64,000 nt of DNA, from positions 186,001 to 250,000 of the forward strand of contig CAWCCX010000003.1 of the NCBI GenBank assembly GCA_963794155.1, in the 5' to 3' direction. Of the stretch, positions 45,796 to 54,891 are shown piece after piece. Each line of letters begins with the position of its first letter. Within the stretch, counting starts at the first letter, position 1. Under the pieces are notes generated by a model. That model did no database searches. It saw only the letters and a list, made by a program, of their open reading frames with translations, and was not told where the DNA came from. The DNA is from Roseiarcus sp963794155. Its GTDB lineage: Bacteria > Pseudomonadota > Alphaproteobacteria > Rhizobiales > Beijerinckiaceae. Made by a program: the position numbers and the translations under genes.

Positions 45796-46164
45796 ATGGC
45801 TCGCATAGCAGGCGTCAATATTCCCACCAACAAGCGCGTCATCATCGCGCTCCAGTATATCCATGGGATCGGGCCGAGGAAGGCCGAAGAGATTGTCGAG
45901 AAGGTGCACATCCCACCCGAGCGGCGGGTCTCCCAGTTGACGGACGCGGAAGTGATGCAGATCCGCGAAACGATCGACCGCGACTACATGGTCGAAGGCG
46001 ACCTTCGCCGGGAGGTCGCGATCAACATCAAGCGCCTGATGGATTTGGGCGCTTATCGGGGCCTTCGCCATCGGCGGCAGTTGCCGGTGCGCGGACAGCG
46101 CACCCATACCAACGCCCGCACCCGCAAGGGCAAGGCCAAGCCCATCGCCGGCAAGAAGAAGTGA
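45796..46164 (+). CDS. rpsM: 30S ribosomal protein S13
   Basis: The 122-residue protein begins MARIAGVNIPTNKRV and has IHGIGPRKAEEI, then the C-terminal RGLRHRRQLPVRGQRTHTNARTRKGKAK. It contacts 16S rRNA in the head of the small subunit and the P-site tRNA. First gene of a compact rpsM-rpsK-rpoA-rplQ run. Confidence 0.98.
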   Translation: MARIAGVNIPTNKRVIIALQYIHGIGPRKAEEIVEKVHIPPERRVSQLTDAEVMQIRETIDRDYMVEGDLRREVAINIKRLMDLGAYRGLRHRRQLPVRGQRTHTNARTRKGKAKPIAGKKK

Positions 46165-46237
46165 TCGCCGTTTTCCGTCTCGACGCATTCCAGATCAGGA
46201 CGCGTTTCGCTCGAAGCGCGATTGAAGGATAATCTTT

Positions 46238-46627
46238 ATGGCAAAAGAAGCGACCCGCGTGCGCCGTCGCGAACGTAAGAACATCGTCTCCGGCGTCGCC
46301 CACGTAAACTCGACGTTCAACAACACGATGATCACGATCACCGACGCGCAGGGCAACACGATCTCGTGGTCGTCCGCCGGCACCATGGGATTCAAGGGAT
46401 CGCGCAAGTCGACCCCGTTCGCCGCCCAGATCGCAGCCGAGGACGCGGTCCGAAAGGCTTCCGAGCACGGCATGCGCACGCTCGAGGTCGAGGTCTCCGG
46501 CCCCGGTTCGGGCCGCGAATCGGCGTTGCGGGCGATCCAGGCCGCCGGCTTCAACGTCACTTCGATCCGCGACGTCACTCCGATCCCGCACAACGGCTGC
46601 CGTCCGCGCAAGCGTCGCCGCGTCTGA
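46238..46627 (+). CDS. rpsK: 30S ribosomal protein S11
   Basis: The 129-residue protein has FNNTMITITDAQGN, GFKGSRKSTPFAAQIAAEDA and the invariant end VTSIRDVTPIPHNGCRPRKRRRV. It lines the platform of the small subunit near the mRNA exit. ATG at 46238, 73 bp after rpsM. Confidence 0.98.
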   Translation: MAKEATRVRRRERKNIVSGVAHVNSTFNNTMITITDAQGNTISWSSAGTMGFKGSRKSTPFAAQIAAEDAVRKASEHGMRTLEVEVSGPGSGRESALRAIQAAGFNVTSIRDVTPIPHNGCRPRKRRRV

Positions 46628-46743
46628 CCCGTCCCCGTGTGAGCGCGCCACCGGATTCCAAGGCGCGCGCGTTGCGGACTTTAAGCGTCATGGCGAGACG
46701 CTCGATTTAGCCCGCGCACCCGCCGAAAGAGAAGGCCAACCCC

Positions 46744-47760
46744 GTGATCCAGAAGAACTGGCAAGAACTCATCAAGCCGAAGAAGCTCGACATCGTTCTG
46801 AGCGAGGCCTCGCGTAGGGTCGCAACCGTCGTCGCCGAGCCGCTGGAGCGCGGCTTCGGCCAGACGCTCGGCAACTCGCTCCGCCGGGTCCTGCTGTCGT
46901 CCCTGCAGGGCGCGGCCATCACCTCGATTCACATCGACGGCGTCCTGCACGAATTTTCGTCCATTCCGGGCGTGCGCGAGGACGTGGTCGACATCGTGCT
47001 CAACGTCAAGGACATCGCGGTCAAGATGCAGGGCGAAGGCGTCAAGCGCCTGGTGCTCAAGAAGCGCGGTCCGGGCGCGGTCACCGCCGGCGACATCCAG
47101 ACCACGGGCGACATCCAGATCCTAAACCCGCACCTCGTCATCTGCACCCTCGACGAGGGCGCGGACCTCAGGATCGAATTCACCGTCATGACCGGCAAGG
47201 GCTATGTGCCCGCCGATCGCAACCGCGCCGAGGATTCGCCGATCGGCCTCCTGCCGATCGACAGCATGTTCTCGCCGGTGAAGAAGGTCTCCTACCGCGT
47301 TGAGGCCACGCGCGAGGGCCAGGACCTCGACAAGGACAAGCTGACGCTGACCATCGAGACCAACGGCGCGATGTCGCCGGAAGACGCGCTCGCCTACGCC
47401 GCCCGCATCCTGCAGGACCAGCTCGCGGTGTTCGTCAACTTCGAGGAGCCGCGCCGCGAGGAGGCGCAGCATGCGATCCCCGAGCTCGCGTTCAATCCGG
47501 CGCTGCTCAAGAAGGTCGACGAACTCGAGCTTTCCGTCCGCTCCGCCAACTGCCTCAAGAACGACAACATCACCTATATCGGCGATCTGATCCAGAAGAC
47601 CGAGGGCGAGATGCTGCGGACGCCGAACTTCGGCCGCAAGTCGCTCAACGAGATCAAGGAAGTCTTGGCCCAGATGGGTCTCCACCTCGGCATGGAGGTC
47701 CAGGGCTGGCCGCCGGAGAACATCGAAGACCTCGCCAAGCGGTTCGAGGAGCACTACTAG
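46744..47760 (+). CDS. rpoA: RNA polymerase alpha subunit
   Basis: The 338-residue protein has the N-terminal assembly domain (FGQTLGNSLRRVLLSSLQGAAITSI, SSIPGVREDVVDIVLNVKDI) and the C-terminal DNA- and activator-binding domain (RSANCLKNDNITYIGDLIQKTEGEMLRTPNFGRKSLNEIKEVL). GTG start at 46744 gives the normal MIQKNWQELIKP N-terminus. As in other alphaproteobacteria, rpsD does not lie between rpsK and rpoA. Confidence 0.98.
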   Translation: MIQKNWQELIKPKKLDIVLSEASRRVATVVAEPLERGFGQTLGNSLRRVLLSSLQGAAITSIHIDGVLHEFSSIPGVREDVVDIVLNVKDIAVKMQGEGVKRLVLKKRGPGAVTAGDIQTTGDIQILNPHLVICTLDEGADLRIEFTVMTGKGYVPADRNRAEDSPIGLLPIDSMFSPVKKVSYRVEATREGQDLDKDKLTLTIETNGAMSPEDALAYAARILQDQLAVFVNFEEPRREEAQHAIPELAFNPALLKKVDELELSVRSANCLKNDNITYIGDLIQKTEGEMLRTPNFGRKSLNEIKEVLAQMGLHLGMEVQGWPPENIEDLAKRFEEHY

Positions 47761-47761
47761 C

Positions 47762-47850
47762 CCTTCTCCCTCTGGGAGAAGGTGTCAGCCGAAGGGCTGA
47801 CGGATGAGGGGTTTCCCTCACCCCAGCCCTCTACCGAAAAGCGGGAGAGG
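47762..47850. repeat. Palindromic dispersed repeat between rpoA and rplQ
   Basis: It starts 2 bp after the rpoA stop with ccttctccctctgggagaagg, continues through gtcagccgaagggctgac and gatgaggggt, and is followed by a ccctcaccccagccctct/gcgggagaggg hairpin. It is the same family as the element inside hrpB and probably affects rpoA/rplQ mRNA folding. Confidence 0.8.
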
Positions 47851-47908
47851 GAGATAACGATCGGCCGTTCCTTGGCACGGCGGCCGAAGACCCGAGAAGG
47901 AGAACGCC

Positions 47909-48319
47909 ATGTATCACGGACGCGCCAAACGGCGCTTTAATCGCACCGCCGAGCATCGCCAGGCGATGTTCGCCAACATGGCCCAGGCGCTCATCAAGCA
48001 CGAGCAGATCACGACCACCCTGCCGAAGGCCAAAGACCTTCGCCCGGTGGTCGAAAAGCTGGTGACGCTTGGGAAGCGCGGCGACCTGCACGCCCGCCGG
48101 ATCGCGATCTCGCGCCTCCGCGACGCCGATCTGGTCAAGAAGCTGATCGACGTGCTGGGGCCCCGGTACAAGACCCGGAACGGCGGCTATACGCGGATCA
48201 TGAAGGCTGGATTCCGGCCCGGCGACAACGCGGCGATGGCGGTGATCGAATTCGTCGACCGCGACGTCGAAGCCAAGGGCAAAGACTTAGGCCCCGCCCA
48301 GGGCGCGAACGCGGGCTGA
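47909..48319 (+). CDS. rplQ: 50S ribosomal protein L17
   Basis: The 136-residue protein has the L17 pattern MYHGRAKRRFNRTAEHRQAMFANMAQALIKHEQITTTLPKAKDLRPVVEKLVTLGK and GGYTRIMKAGFRPGDNAAMAVIEFVDR. Last gene of the ribosomal block. ATG at 47909 follows GAAGGAGAA. Confidence 0.98.
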   Translation: MYHGRAKRRFNRTAEHRQAMFANMAQALIKHEQITTTLPKAKDLRPVVEKLVTLGKRGDLHARRIAISRLRDADLVKKLIDVLGPRYKTRNGGYTRIMKAGFRPGDNAAMAVIEFVDRDVEAKGKDLGPAQGANAG

Positions 48320-48968
48320 TCGCCCCCAAGCTCATCCAAGCGAATTGCGGGTCACGGCGGAATTGCGGGCCGATATCGATGAATCGCGCGCTGGGGGTCA
48401 AATGTCATTCGCGTGTTTTACGCAGGTGACCGCTTCGCGCAAAGAGCGGTCAGCTCGCTTGCGGCGGCCGATGGGTATCATTTGTGGGCAAGAGGAAAAT
48501 TGTGCCATCCGGAATCGTGATCGATGTTGTCCGCGCCGGAGGCACGGTAGCGGCCAGTGTTACTGAGGAAAGTGTGACAAAGGGAGCGGCGGCTTTAGGC
48601 GACCGCGGTGACGCAAGGAACGAGGCACGCATAATTGCCCCCTCTCCGAAATTCGTCAGATGACCCATCTTCTCATCTGTCAGGCTGCCTCGATATCCCG
48701 GAATTTGACAAGACTAAAATGTCGCTTAGACCCCGCTGTGGCCTGTAAATACATTCCGCCGGCCAGCCAACGAGGAAGGTGGGGCGCAAACGCGCCTGTG
48801 GCCATCGCCCTATGAAGCCGGAGTCTTGCTCAAGCCTGAGCGCCGAGTTCTGGAATGTCTCGGCGCCGCTCGCCCGCCACCGTTTGTCTGCGGGCGACTT
48901 ACAAGCAGTTGCTGAGCAAACCGGTCAAATTGCCGAGCGCGACTTGGCGCGCCCGGCAAGTCTAGAGC
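48320..48968. other. 649-bp region without a supported gene
   Basis: Between rplQ and the IS-cut remnant no conserved gene is visible. A short GTG frame (48,502-48,669, about 55 codons, AGGA upstream) is open but unrecognised. Base composition is lower in GC than the surroundings, as in transferred or degraded DNA. Confidence 0.45.
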
Positions 48969-49108
48969 TTACGACGCGAAGCGAACGTTGGGCGAACCTA
49001 GAACGCCGGCCTTCGTCATCACGGCCTTCAGTTCGTCTCCGCCGAGCCAAGTACGGGCTTTCCCAACGTCGGCGACATCCTGAAGGATTAGGTTCAATCT
49101 ACATTCAG
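48969..49108 (-). pseudogene. C-terminal remnant of a small dimeric alpha/beta-barrel-like protein
   Basis: The minus strand encodes LNLILQDVADVGKARTWLGGDELKAVMTKAGVLGSPNVRFAS then a stop. This matches the typical C-terminus of ~90-aa ferredoxin-like proteins related to DUF3764/antibiotic-monooxygenase-like families, which end '…LxxAMxxAGVxGxPxVxF'. The N-terminal half is missing: the frame runs straight into the IS91 end at 49,109, and the other side of the IS elements does not resume it. Confidence 0.55.
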
Positions 49109-49213
49109 GATTGAACGAAGCCGCTACCGCGGCGCGCACATCGAGATTTTGTGAGGGTCTCCTGCCTGAGAGGATGTGGATGTTGAAGCCCATCCCTCAG
49201 ACAGGAGTAGCCG

Positions 49214-50074
49214 ATGGCCCAGTTGAGCCCTCTTCGCCGCCGCATGATCGAGGACATGACCGTCCGTAACATGTCGCCGGCGACGCAGCGATCCTACGTC
49301 AGCGCGGTTTCGAAGTTCAGCCGGTATTTTGGCAAGTCGCCCGAGCAGCTGGATCTGGAAGACGTTCGCGCTTTTCAGGTCCATCTCGTCTCGACGGGCA
49401 TCTCATGGCCTGGTCTCAACCAGATCGTCTGCGCCTTACGCTTCTTCTACGGCATCACGCTCGGCGAGGCGAACGTTCCCGAGCGTATCCCCTATGCGCG
49501 CGAGCCGCGCAAACTGCCGGTTGTGTTGAGCGCCGACGAGGTGGTGCTGTTTCTGGAGTCCGTCTCGAGCCTGAAGAGCCGGGCGGCGTTGACCACGGCC
49601 TATGCGGCCGGGCTCAGGGCCTCGGAGGTCGCGGGGCTGAGAGTGGCGGACATCGACAGCACGCGGGGCGTGATCCTGGTCCGTCATGGCAAAGGCGCGA
49701 AAGATCGCAACGTGATGCTGTCTACGCAATTGCTCGGCATTTTGCGCGCCTATTGGAGGCTCGCCCGGCCAACGATCTATCTCTTTCCCGGACGGGATGA
49801 AGAGCATCCGATTGATCCGACGGTGTTGCACGCTGCGTGCCGATCGGCGGTCAATGCCGCCGGGTTGACCAAGCGGGTCACGTTGCACACGTTGCGCCAT
49901 AGCTTCGCGACGCATCTCTTGGAAAGCGGAACGGACATCCGGATCATTCAGGTTCTGCTCGGTCATAACAATCTGTCGTCGACGGCGCGCTACACGCAAG
50001 TCGCGACCCACACGATCCGGGCGACGCAGAGTCCGCTCGATCGATTGTCGTTGGAGGTCATGCCGCCGGGATAG
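49214..50074 (+). CDS. Tyrosine recombinase/integrase of IS91 copy 1
   Basis: The 286-residue protein has a SAM-like N-terminal domain (MTVRNMSPATQRSYVSAVSKFSRYF) and the catalytic set: Arg in AAGLRASEVAGL, Lys in RHGKGAKDRN, HTLRHSFATHLLESG, and LLGHNNLSSTARYTQV with the terminal His and Tyr. Such integrases often precede IS91-group transposases and may help resolve or integrate them. ATG at 49214 follows AGGAGTAGCCG. Confidence 0.9.
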   Translation: MAQLSPLRRRMIEDMTVRNMSPATQRSYVSAVSKFSRYFGKSPEQLDLEDVRAFQVHLVSTGISWPGLNQIVCALRFFYGITLGEANVPERIPYAREPRKLPVVLSADEVVLFLESVSSLKSRAALTTAYAAGLRASEVAGLRVADIDSTRGVILVRHGKGAKDRNVMLSTQLLGILRAYWRLARPTIYLFPGRDEEHPIDPTVLHAACRSAVNAAGLTKRVTLHTLRHSFATHLLESGTDIRIIQVLLGHNNLSSTARYTQVATHTIRATQSPLDRLSLEVMPPG

Positions 50075-50095
50075 ACGGGCGCTCCGGCGCTGGCA

Positions 50096-51328
50096 ATGGC
50101 ACGCGCCGGAGCTTCCTTCGACCGACCGACAATCGAAGTCGCGGATATTCTGCGTCGCCATGGCGAGGCCTATCTTCGCGATCACGTCGGACATGTAGGG
50201 CGGACCGAGCAGCGCGTGATGAGCGCGATCGCGGCGTGCCGAACGGCGGCGCTCGGCGGCCATGTCGAAGCCTGCGACGATTGTGGCGCGACGCGCATCG
50301 CTTACAACTCGTGCCGCAATCGGCACTGCCCGAAGTGCCAAGGAGCGGCGCGGGCGCAATGGCTAGCCCACCGGCAGGCCGAACTGTTGCCGGTTCCCTA
50401 TTTCCACCTCGTGTTCACGCTGCCCGCGCCGATCGCGGCTGTCGCCTTCCAGAATAAGAGCGCCGTCTATGCGATGCTGTTCAAGACCGCCATTGAGGCC
50501 GTGACCACGCTGGCCGCCAATCACCGCAGGCTCGGAGCGCGGATCGGCGGCCTGGCCATCCTGCACACTTGGGGGCAGGCGCTGACGCACCACCCTCACA
50601 TCCATTGCGTCGTCCCCGGCGGCGGACTTTCCATCGACGGCTCCCGATGGATCGAGGCGCGCTCGAGCTTCTTTCTGGCCGTCAAGCCGCTCGCCCGGCT
50701 GTTCCGTCGCCTGTTCCTCGAACGCCTGCAAGCCGCCTTCGACGCGAAGGGCCTCGGATTCTTCGGTGATCTCGCCTATCTCGCCGATCGCGCCGCCTTC
50801 GCCGCACAGCTGGCTGCGGTGCGTCGCCTCGATTGGATCGTCTACGCCAAGAAGCCCCTTGGCGGACCCGCGCGAGTTCTCGCCTATCTCGGCCGCTACA
50901 CCCATCGCGTCGCCATCGCCAACAGCCGCATCCAAGCCTGCGACGACGAACATGTCAGATTCACCTGGAAGGACTATCGCGAGGACGGCGCCGTAAAGAC
51001 CATGAATCTGAAGCCCGACGAGTTCATCCGGCGCTTCCTGCTCCACGCCTTGCCCGACGGCTTCCATCGCATTCGTCACTTTGGATTCCTCGCCAATGGC
51101 CATCGAACCGAAAGGCTGGCCCTCTGTCGCTCGCTCCTGGCAAGCCAGGTCGAGCCGACAGCGCACGGAAAGGAAGAACCGGCCTCGCCCGAACCGGACA
51201 ACAGTAACGGCGTCGATCCTCCGCCCTGTCCGGATTGCGGCGGGCCGATGAGGTTCGTCGCCGACCTTCCTCGTAGCGGCGAACGGCCTCGGTCCAAGAC
51301 GTCGTCGTTTTGGTGCGATACTTCATGA
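50096..51328 (+). CDS. IS91-family transposase, copy 1 (intact)
   Basis: The 410-residue HUH (Y1-type) transposase has an N-terminal zinc finger (CDDCGATRIAYNSCRNRHCPKC), the metal-binding HHPHIHC of the HUH motif and the AYLGRYTHRVAI segment with the catalytic Tyr. It moves by rolling-circle transfer without target duplication. ATG at 50096 lies 22 bp after the integrase stop, so the two genes form one transcript. The C-terminus is intact here, unlike in copy 2. Confidence 0.93.
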   Translation: MARAGASFDRPTIEVADILRRHGEAYLRDHVGHVGRTEQRVMSAIAACRTAALGGHVEACDDCGATRIAYNSCRNRHCPKCQGAARAQWLAHRQAELLPVPYFHLVFTLPAPIAAVAFQNKSAVYAMLFKTAIEAVTTLAANHRRLGARIGGLAILHTWGQALTHHPHIHCVVPGGGLSIDGSRWIEARSSFFLAVKPLARLFRRLFLERLQAAFDAKGLGFFGDLAYLADRAAFAAQLAAVRRLDWIVYAKKPLGGPARVLAYLGRYTHRVAIANSRIQACDDEHVRFTWKDYREDGAVKTMNLKPDEFIRRFLLHALPDGFHRIRHFGFLANGHRTERLALCRSLLASQVEPTAHGKEEPASPEPDNSNGVDPPPCPDCGGPMRFVADLPRSGERPRSKTSSFWCDTS

Positions 51329-51780
51329 GCGCCGCTGTGACGATCCCGCCCACAATCACGGTTCGCGCCCTTTCCGTCACGCCAACAATCGGAGGCGGTC
51401 GAAACAACTTGAGCCCTCCCGAAGTCGCAGCGCTCATCAGACGCTACTGGCGCGCACTTCCAGCCCATGCAAGCCCCGTTTCGCTGTCGGCCGCTCGCCA
51501 AACCCATCATGTTCGCCGCGCGTCGCAAGCCGAAGCGACGAAAGCGCGCTCGCGCCTTACACAAAGCCCATAGCGCCGCCAGCCAACCTCCCCGCGACTT
51601 CGTTCAATCCGGCTTCAATGAGGTCCGCTACCCTATGCTCGCAATGTTGCGCCGCGGACCTCACAGAAGCCTCTAGATTGAACGAAGCCGCTACCGCGGC
51701 GCGCACATCGAGATTTTGTGAGGGTCTCCTGCCTGAGAGGATGTGGATGTTGAAGCCCATCCCTCAGACAGGAGTAGCCG

Positions 51781-52641
51781 ATGGCCCAGTTGAGCCCTCT
51801 TCGCCGCCGCATGATCGAGGACATGACCGTCCGTAACATGTCGCCGGCGACGCAGCGATCCTACGTCAGCGCGGTTTCGAAGTTCAGCCGGTATTTTGGC
51901 AAGTCGCCCGAGCAGCTGGATCTGGAAGACGTTCGCGCTTTTCAGGTCCATCTCGTCTCGACGGGCATCTCATGGCCTGGTCTCAACCAGATCGTCTGCG
52001 CCTTACGCTTCTTCTACGGCATCACGCTCGGCGAGGCGAACGTTCCCGAGCGTATCCCCTATGCGCGCGAGCCGCGCAAACTGCCGGTTGTGTTGAGCGC
52101 CGACGAGGTGGTGCTGTTTCTGGAGTCCGTCTCGAGCCTGAAGAGCCGGGCGGCGTTGACCACGGCCTATGCGGCCGGGCTCAGGGCCTCGGAGGTCGCG
52201 GGGCTGAGAGTGGCGGACATCGACAGCACGCGGGGCGTGATCCTGGTCCGTCATGGCAAAGGCGCGAAAGATCGCAACGTGATGCTGTCTACGCAATTGC
52301 TCGGCATTTTGCGCGCCTATTGGAGGCTCGCCCGGCCAACGATCTATCTCTTTCCCGGACGGGATGAAGAGCATCCGATTGATCCGACGGTGTTGCACGC
52401 TGCGTGCCGATCGGCGGTCAATGCCGCCGGGTTGACCAAGCGGGTCACGTTGCACACGTTGCGCCATAGCTTCGCGACGCATCTCTTGGAAAGCGGAACG
52501 GACATCCGGATCATTCAGGTTCTGCTCGGTCATAACAATCTGTCGTCGACGGCGCGCTACACGCAAGTCGCGACCCACACGATCCGGGCGACGCAGAGTC
52601 CGCTCGATCGATTGTCGTTGGAGGTCATGCCGCCGGGATAG
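51781..52641 (+). CDS. Tyrosine recombinase/integrase of IS91 copy 2
   Basis: Identical to the 286-residue integrase at 49,214 in every residue, with the same Arg, Lys, HxxR, His and Tyr catalytic positions, the same ATG context and ribosome site. Confidence 0.9.
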   Translation: MAQLSPLRRRMIEDMTVRNMSPATQRSYVSAVSKFSRYFGKSPEQLDLEDVRAFQVHLVSTGISWPGLNQIVCALRFFYGITLGEANVPERIPYAREPRKLPVVLSADEVVLFLESVSSLKSRAALTTAYAAGLRASEVAGLRVADIDSTRGVILVRHGKGAKDRNVMLSTQLLGILRAYWRLARPTIYLFPGRDEEHPIDPTVLHAACRSAVNAAGLTKRVTLHTLRHSFATHLLESGTDIRIIQVLLGHNNLSSTARYTQVATHTIRATQSPLDRLSLEVMPPG

Positions 52642-52662
52642 ACGGGCGCTCCGGCGCTGGCA

Positions 52663-53775
52663 ATGGCACGCGCCGGAGCTTCCTTCGACCGACCGACAAT
52701 CGAAGTCGCGGATATTCTGCGTCGCCATGGCGAGGCCTATCTTCGCGATCACGTCGGACATGTAGGGCGGACCGAGCAGCGCGTGATGAGCGCGATCGCG
52801 GCGTGCCGAACGGCGGCGCTCGGCGGCCATGTCGAAGCCTGCGACGATTGTGGCGCGACGCGCATCGCTTACAACTCGTGCCGCAATCGGCACTGCCCGA
52901 AGTGCCAAGGAGCGGCGCGGGCGCAATGGCTAGCCCACCGGCAGGCCGAACTGTTGCCGGTTCCCTATTTCCACCTCGTGTTCACGCTGCCCGCGCCGAT
53001 CGCGGCTGTCGCCTTCCAGAATAAGAGCGCCGTCTATGCGATGCTGTTCAAGACCGCCATTGAGGCCGTGACCACGCTGGCCGCCAATCACCGCAGGCTC
53101 GGAGCGCGGATCGGCGGCCTGGCCATCCTGCACACTTGGGGGCAGGCGCTGACGCACCACCCTCACATCCATTGCGTCGTCCCCGGCGGCGGACTTTCCA
53201 TCGACGGCTCCCGATGGATCGAGGCGCGCTCGAGCTTCTTTCTGGCCGTCAAGCCGCTCGCCCGGCTGTTCCGTCGCCTGTTCCTCGAACGCCTGCAAGC
53301 CGCCTTCGACGCGAAGGGCCTCGGATTCTTCGGTGATCTCGCCTATCTCGCCGATCGCGCCGCCTTCGCCGCACAGCTGGCTGCGGTGCGTCGCCTCGAT
53401 TGGATCGTCTACGCCAAGAAGCCCCTTGGCGGACCCGCGCGAGTTCTCGCCTATCTCGGCCGCTACACCCATCGCGTCGCCATCGCCAACAGCCGCATCC
53501 AAGCCTGCGACGACGAACATGTCAGAATTCACCTGGAAGGACTATCGCGAGGACGGCGCCGTAAAGACCATGAATCTGAAGCCCGACGAGTTCATCCGGC
53601 GCTTCCTGCTCCACGCCTTGCCCGACGGCTTCCATCGCATTCGTCACTTTGGATTCCTCGCCAATGGCCATCGAACCGAAAGGCTGGCCCTCTGTCGCTC
53701 GCTCCTGGCAAGCCAGGTCGAGCCGACAGCGCACGGAAAGGAAGAACCGGCCTCGCCCGAACCGGACAACAGTAA
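52663..53775 (+). pseudogene. IS91-family transposase, copy 2 (frameshifted C-terminus)
   Basis: Residues 1-288 equal copy 1, including the zinc finger, HUH motif and catalytic Tyr. After DDEHVR the extra A at about 53,525 shifts the frame, replacing the last ~122 residues by an unrelated basic tail that stops at 53,775; the original frame continues to 53,896. Either the copy is inactive or the base is a consensus error. Confidence 0.8.
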
Positions 53776-54243
53776 CGGCGTCGATCCTCCGCCCTGTCCG
53801 GATTGCGGCGGGCCGATGAGGTTCGTCGCCGACCTTCCTCGTAGCGGCGAACGGCCTCGGTCCAAGACGTCGTCGTTTTGGTGCGATACTTCATGAGCGC
53901 CGCTGTGACGATCCCGCCCACAATCACGGTTCGCGCCCTTTCCGTCACGCCAACAATCGGAGGCGGTCGAAACAACTTGAGCCCTCCCGAAGTCGCAGCG
54001 CTCATCAGACGCTACTGGCGCGCACTTCCAGCCCATGCAAGCCCCGTTTCGCTGTCGGCCGCTCGCCAAACCCATCATGTTCGCCGCGCGTCGCAAGCCG
54101 AAGCGACGAAAGCGCGCTCGCGCCTTACACAAAGCCCATAGCGCCGCCAGCCAACCTCCCCGCGACTTCGTTCAATCCGGCTTCAATGAGGTCCGCTACC
54201 CTATGCTCGCAATGTTGCGCCGCGGACCTCACAGAAGCCTCTA

Positions 54244-54630
54244 ATTCTCACGGCGAGTCGGTGATAATTCCTTGTGCTCCGGATCAGGTGATTCGGAGCA
54301 CGGGACATGGTCCAGCGATACGAGCTTTCGGACCGGCAGTGGGAACGGGTGAAGGACCTGCTTCCGGGTAAAGTTGGCGATCCCGGCCGGTCGGGACGCG
54401 ACAATCGGCAATTCGTCAACGGCGTCCTTTGGGTTCTGCGTTCGGGGGCGCATTGGCACGATCTTCCCGAGCGATACGGCAAGTGGAAGACCGTCCACAC
54501 CCGGTTTTCGCGGTGGGCCAAGGCCGGGGTTTGGGAGCGGATGTTTGAGGCTTTGCTCCGGGATCGCGACAACCAATACCTCATGCTCGACACGACCCTG
54601 GTTCGCGCCCACCAGCAGGATGGCCGCTAA
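54244..54630 (+). mobile_element. IS5-family (IS427-like) element, 3'-truncated
   Basis: It adjoins IS91 copy 2 directly. Upstream of the transposase ATG lies a perfect 8-bp inverted repeat GTGCTCCG…CGGAGCAC (54,274-54,301), a hairpin that would shield the start codon. Only the first part of the element is left; the sequence after 54,630 is unrelated. Confidence 0.7.
54307..54630 (+). pseudogene. IS5-family transposase, N-terminal part
   Basis: The 107 residues (YELSDRQWERVKDLLPGKVGDPGRSGRDNRQFVNGVLWVLRSGAHWHDLPERYGKWKTV…MLDTTLVRAHQQ) match the first open reading frame of IS427-group IS5 elements, which covers the N-terminal DUF4096 domain and the first catalytic Asp (LDTT). Intact elements continue in a second frame with the rest of the DDE domain; here it is absent, so the element cannot move by itself. 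Confidence 0.85.
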
Positions 54631-54803
54631 ACGCCGACTCCTGCCGTCTCCTACGCGCGTCGAAACCAGTCAAACCGATTGCGCTTTGACTGACGCGCCA
54701 ACTCCCCATCTTGACAGTCCGCAACCGGTCTCACAGGTTCGGAGCGGAAGCGCCTGCGCGCTGACGGAAGTCGTGGCGAAGAGCGAAGTTACGCGCGATC
54801 GAG

Positions 54804-54855
54804 GGCGGCCTCGCGCTCCCCGCCGCATCGCGCCCGCCGATCGTGCGAGGCCGCC
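54804..54855. repeat. Perfect 11-bp inverted repeat
   Basis: GGCGGCCTCGC (54,804-54,814) is mirrored by GCGAGGCCGCC (54,845-54,855) with 30 bp between. It lies in the 260-bp gap between the IS5 fragment and the membrane-protein gene, about 37 bp before the start codon, and could be a terminator-like hairpin or a control site. Confidence 0.6.
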
Positions 54856-54891
54856 TTCGCTGGCGATGGAAACGCAAGCCGGGCATCGATC

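Larger units (their letters stand above)
49109..51675 (+). mobile_element. IS91-type element, copy 1 (2,567 bp)
   Basis: The unit starts gattgaacgaag and ends …acagaagcctcta. It carries a tyrosine recombinase and an IS91-type HUH transposase in tandem, a usual pair in the IS91 group. The 12-bp left end gattgaacgaag is exactly inverted at 51,598-51,609 (cttcgttcaatc), and the right 66 bp hold a perfect 9-bp hairpin GAGGTCCGC…GCGGACCTC (about 51,619-51,661), as expected for a rolling-circle terminus. It cuts the remnant gene at 48,969. Copy 2 follows with no spacer. Confidence 0.85.
51676..54243 (+). mobile_element. IS91-type element, copy 2 (2,568 bp), head-to-tail with copy 1
   Basis: It repeats copy 1 base for base as far as I can follow, except for one inserted A at about 53,525 (gtcagaattcacc here, gtcagattcacc in copy 1). 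It begins gattgaacgaag at 51,676 directly after the last base of copy 1 and ends cctcta at 54,243, then runs into an IS5-type sequence. Confidence 0.85.

Noticed and set aside
49436..50359. Minus-strand frames of 307 codons in both IS91 copies
   Set aside because: They overlap the integrase and transposase in reverse and appear twice only because the element is duplicated.
51310..51676. Small plus-strand frames after the IS91 transposase
   Set aside because: No ribosome site or recognisable domain; they overlap each other and the terminal sequences.
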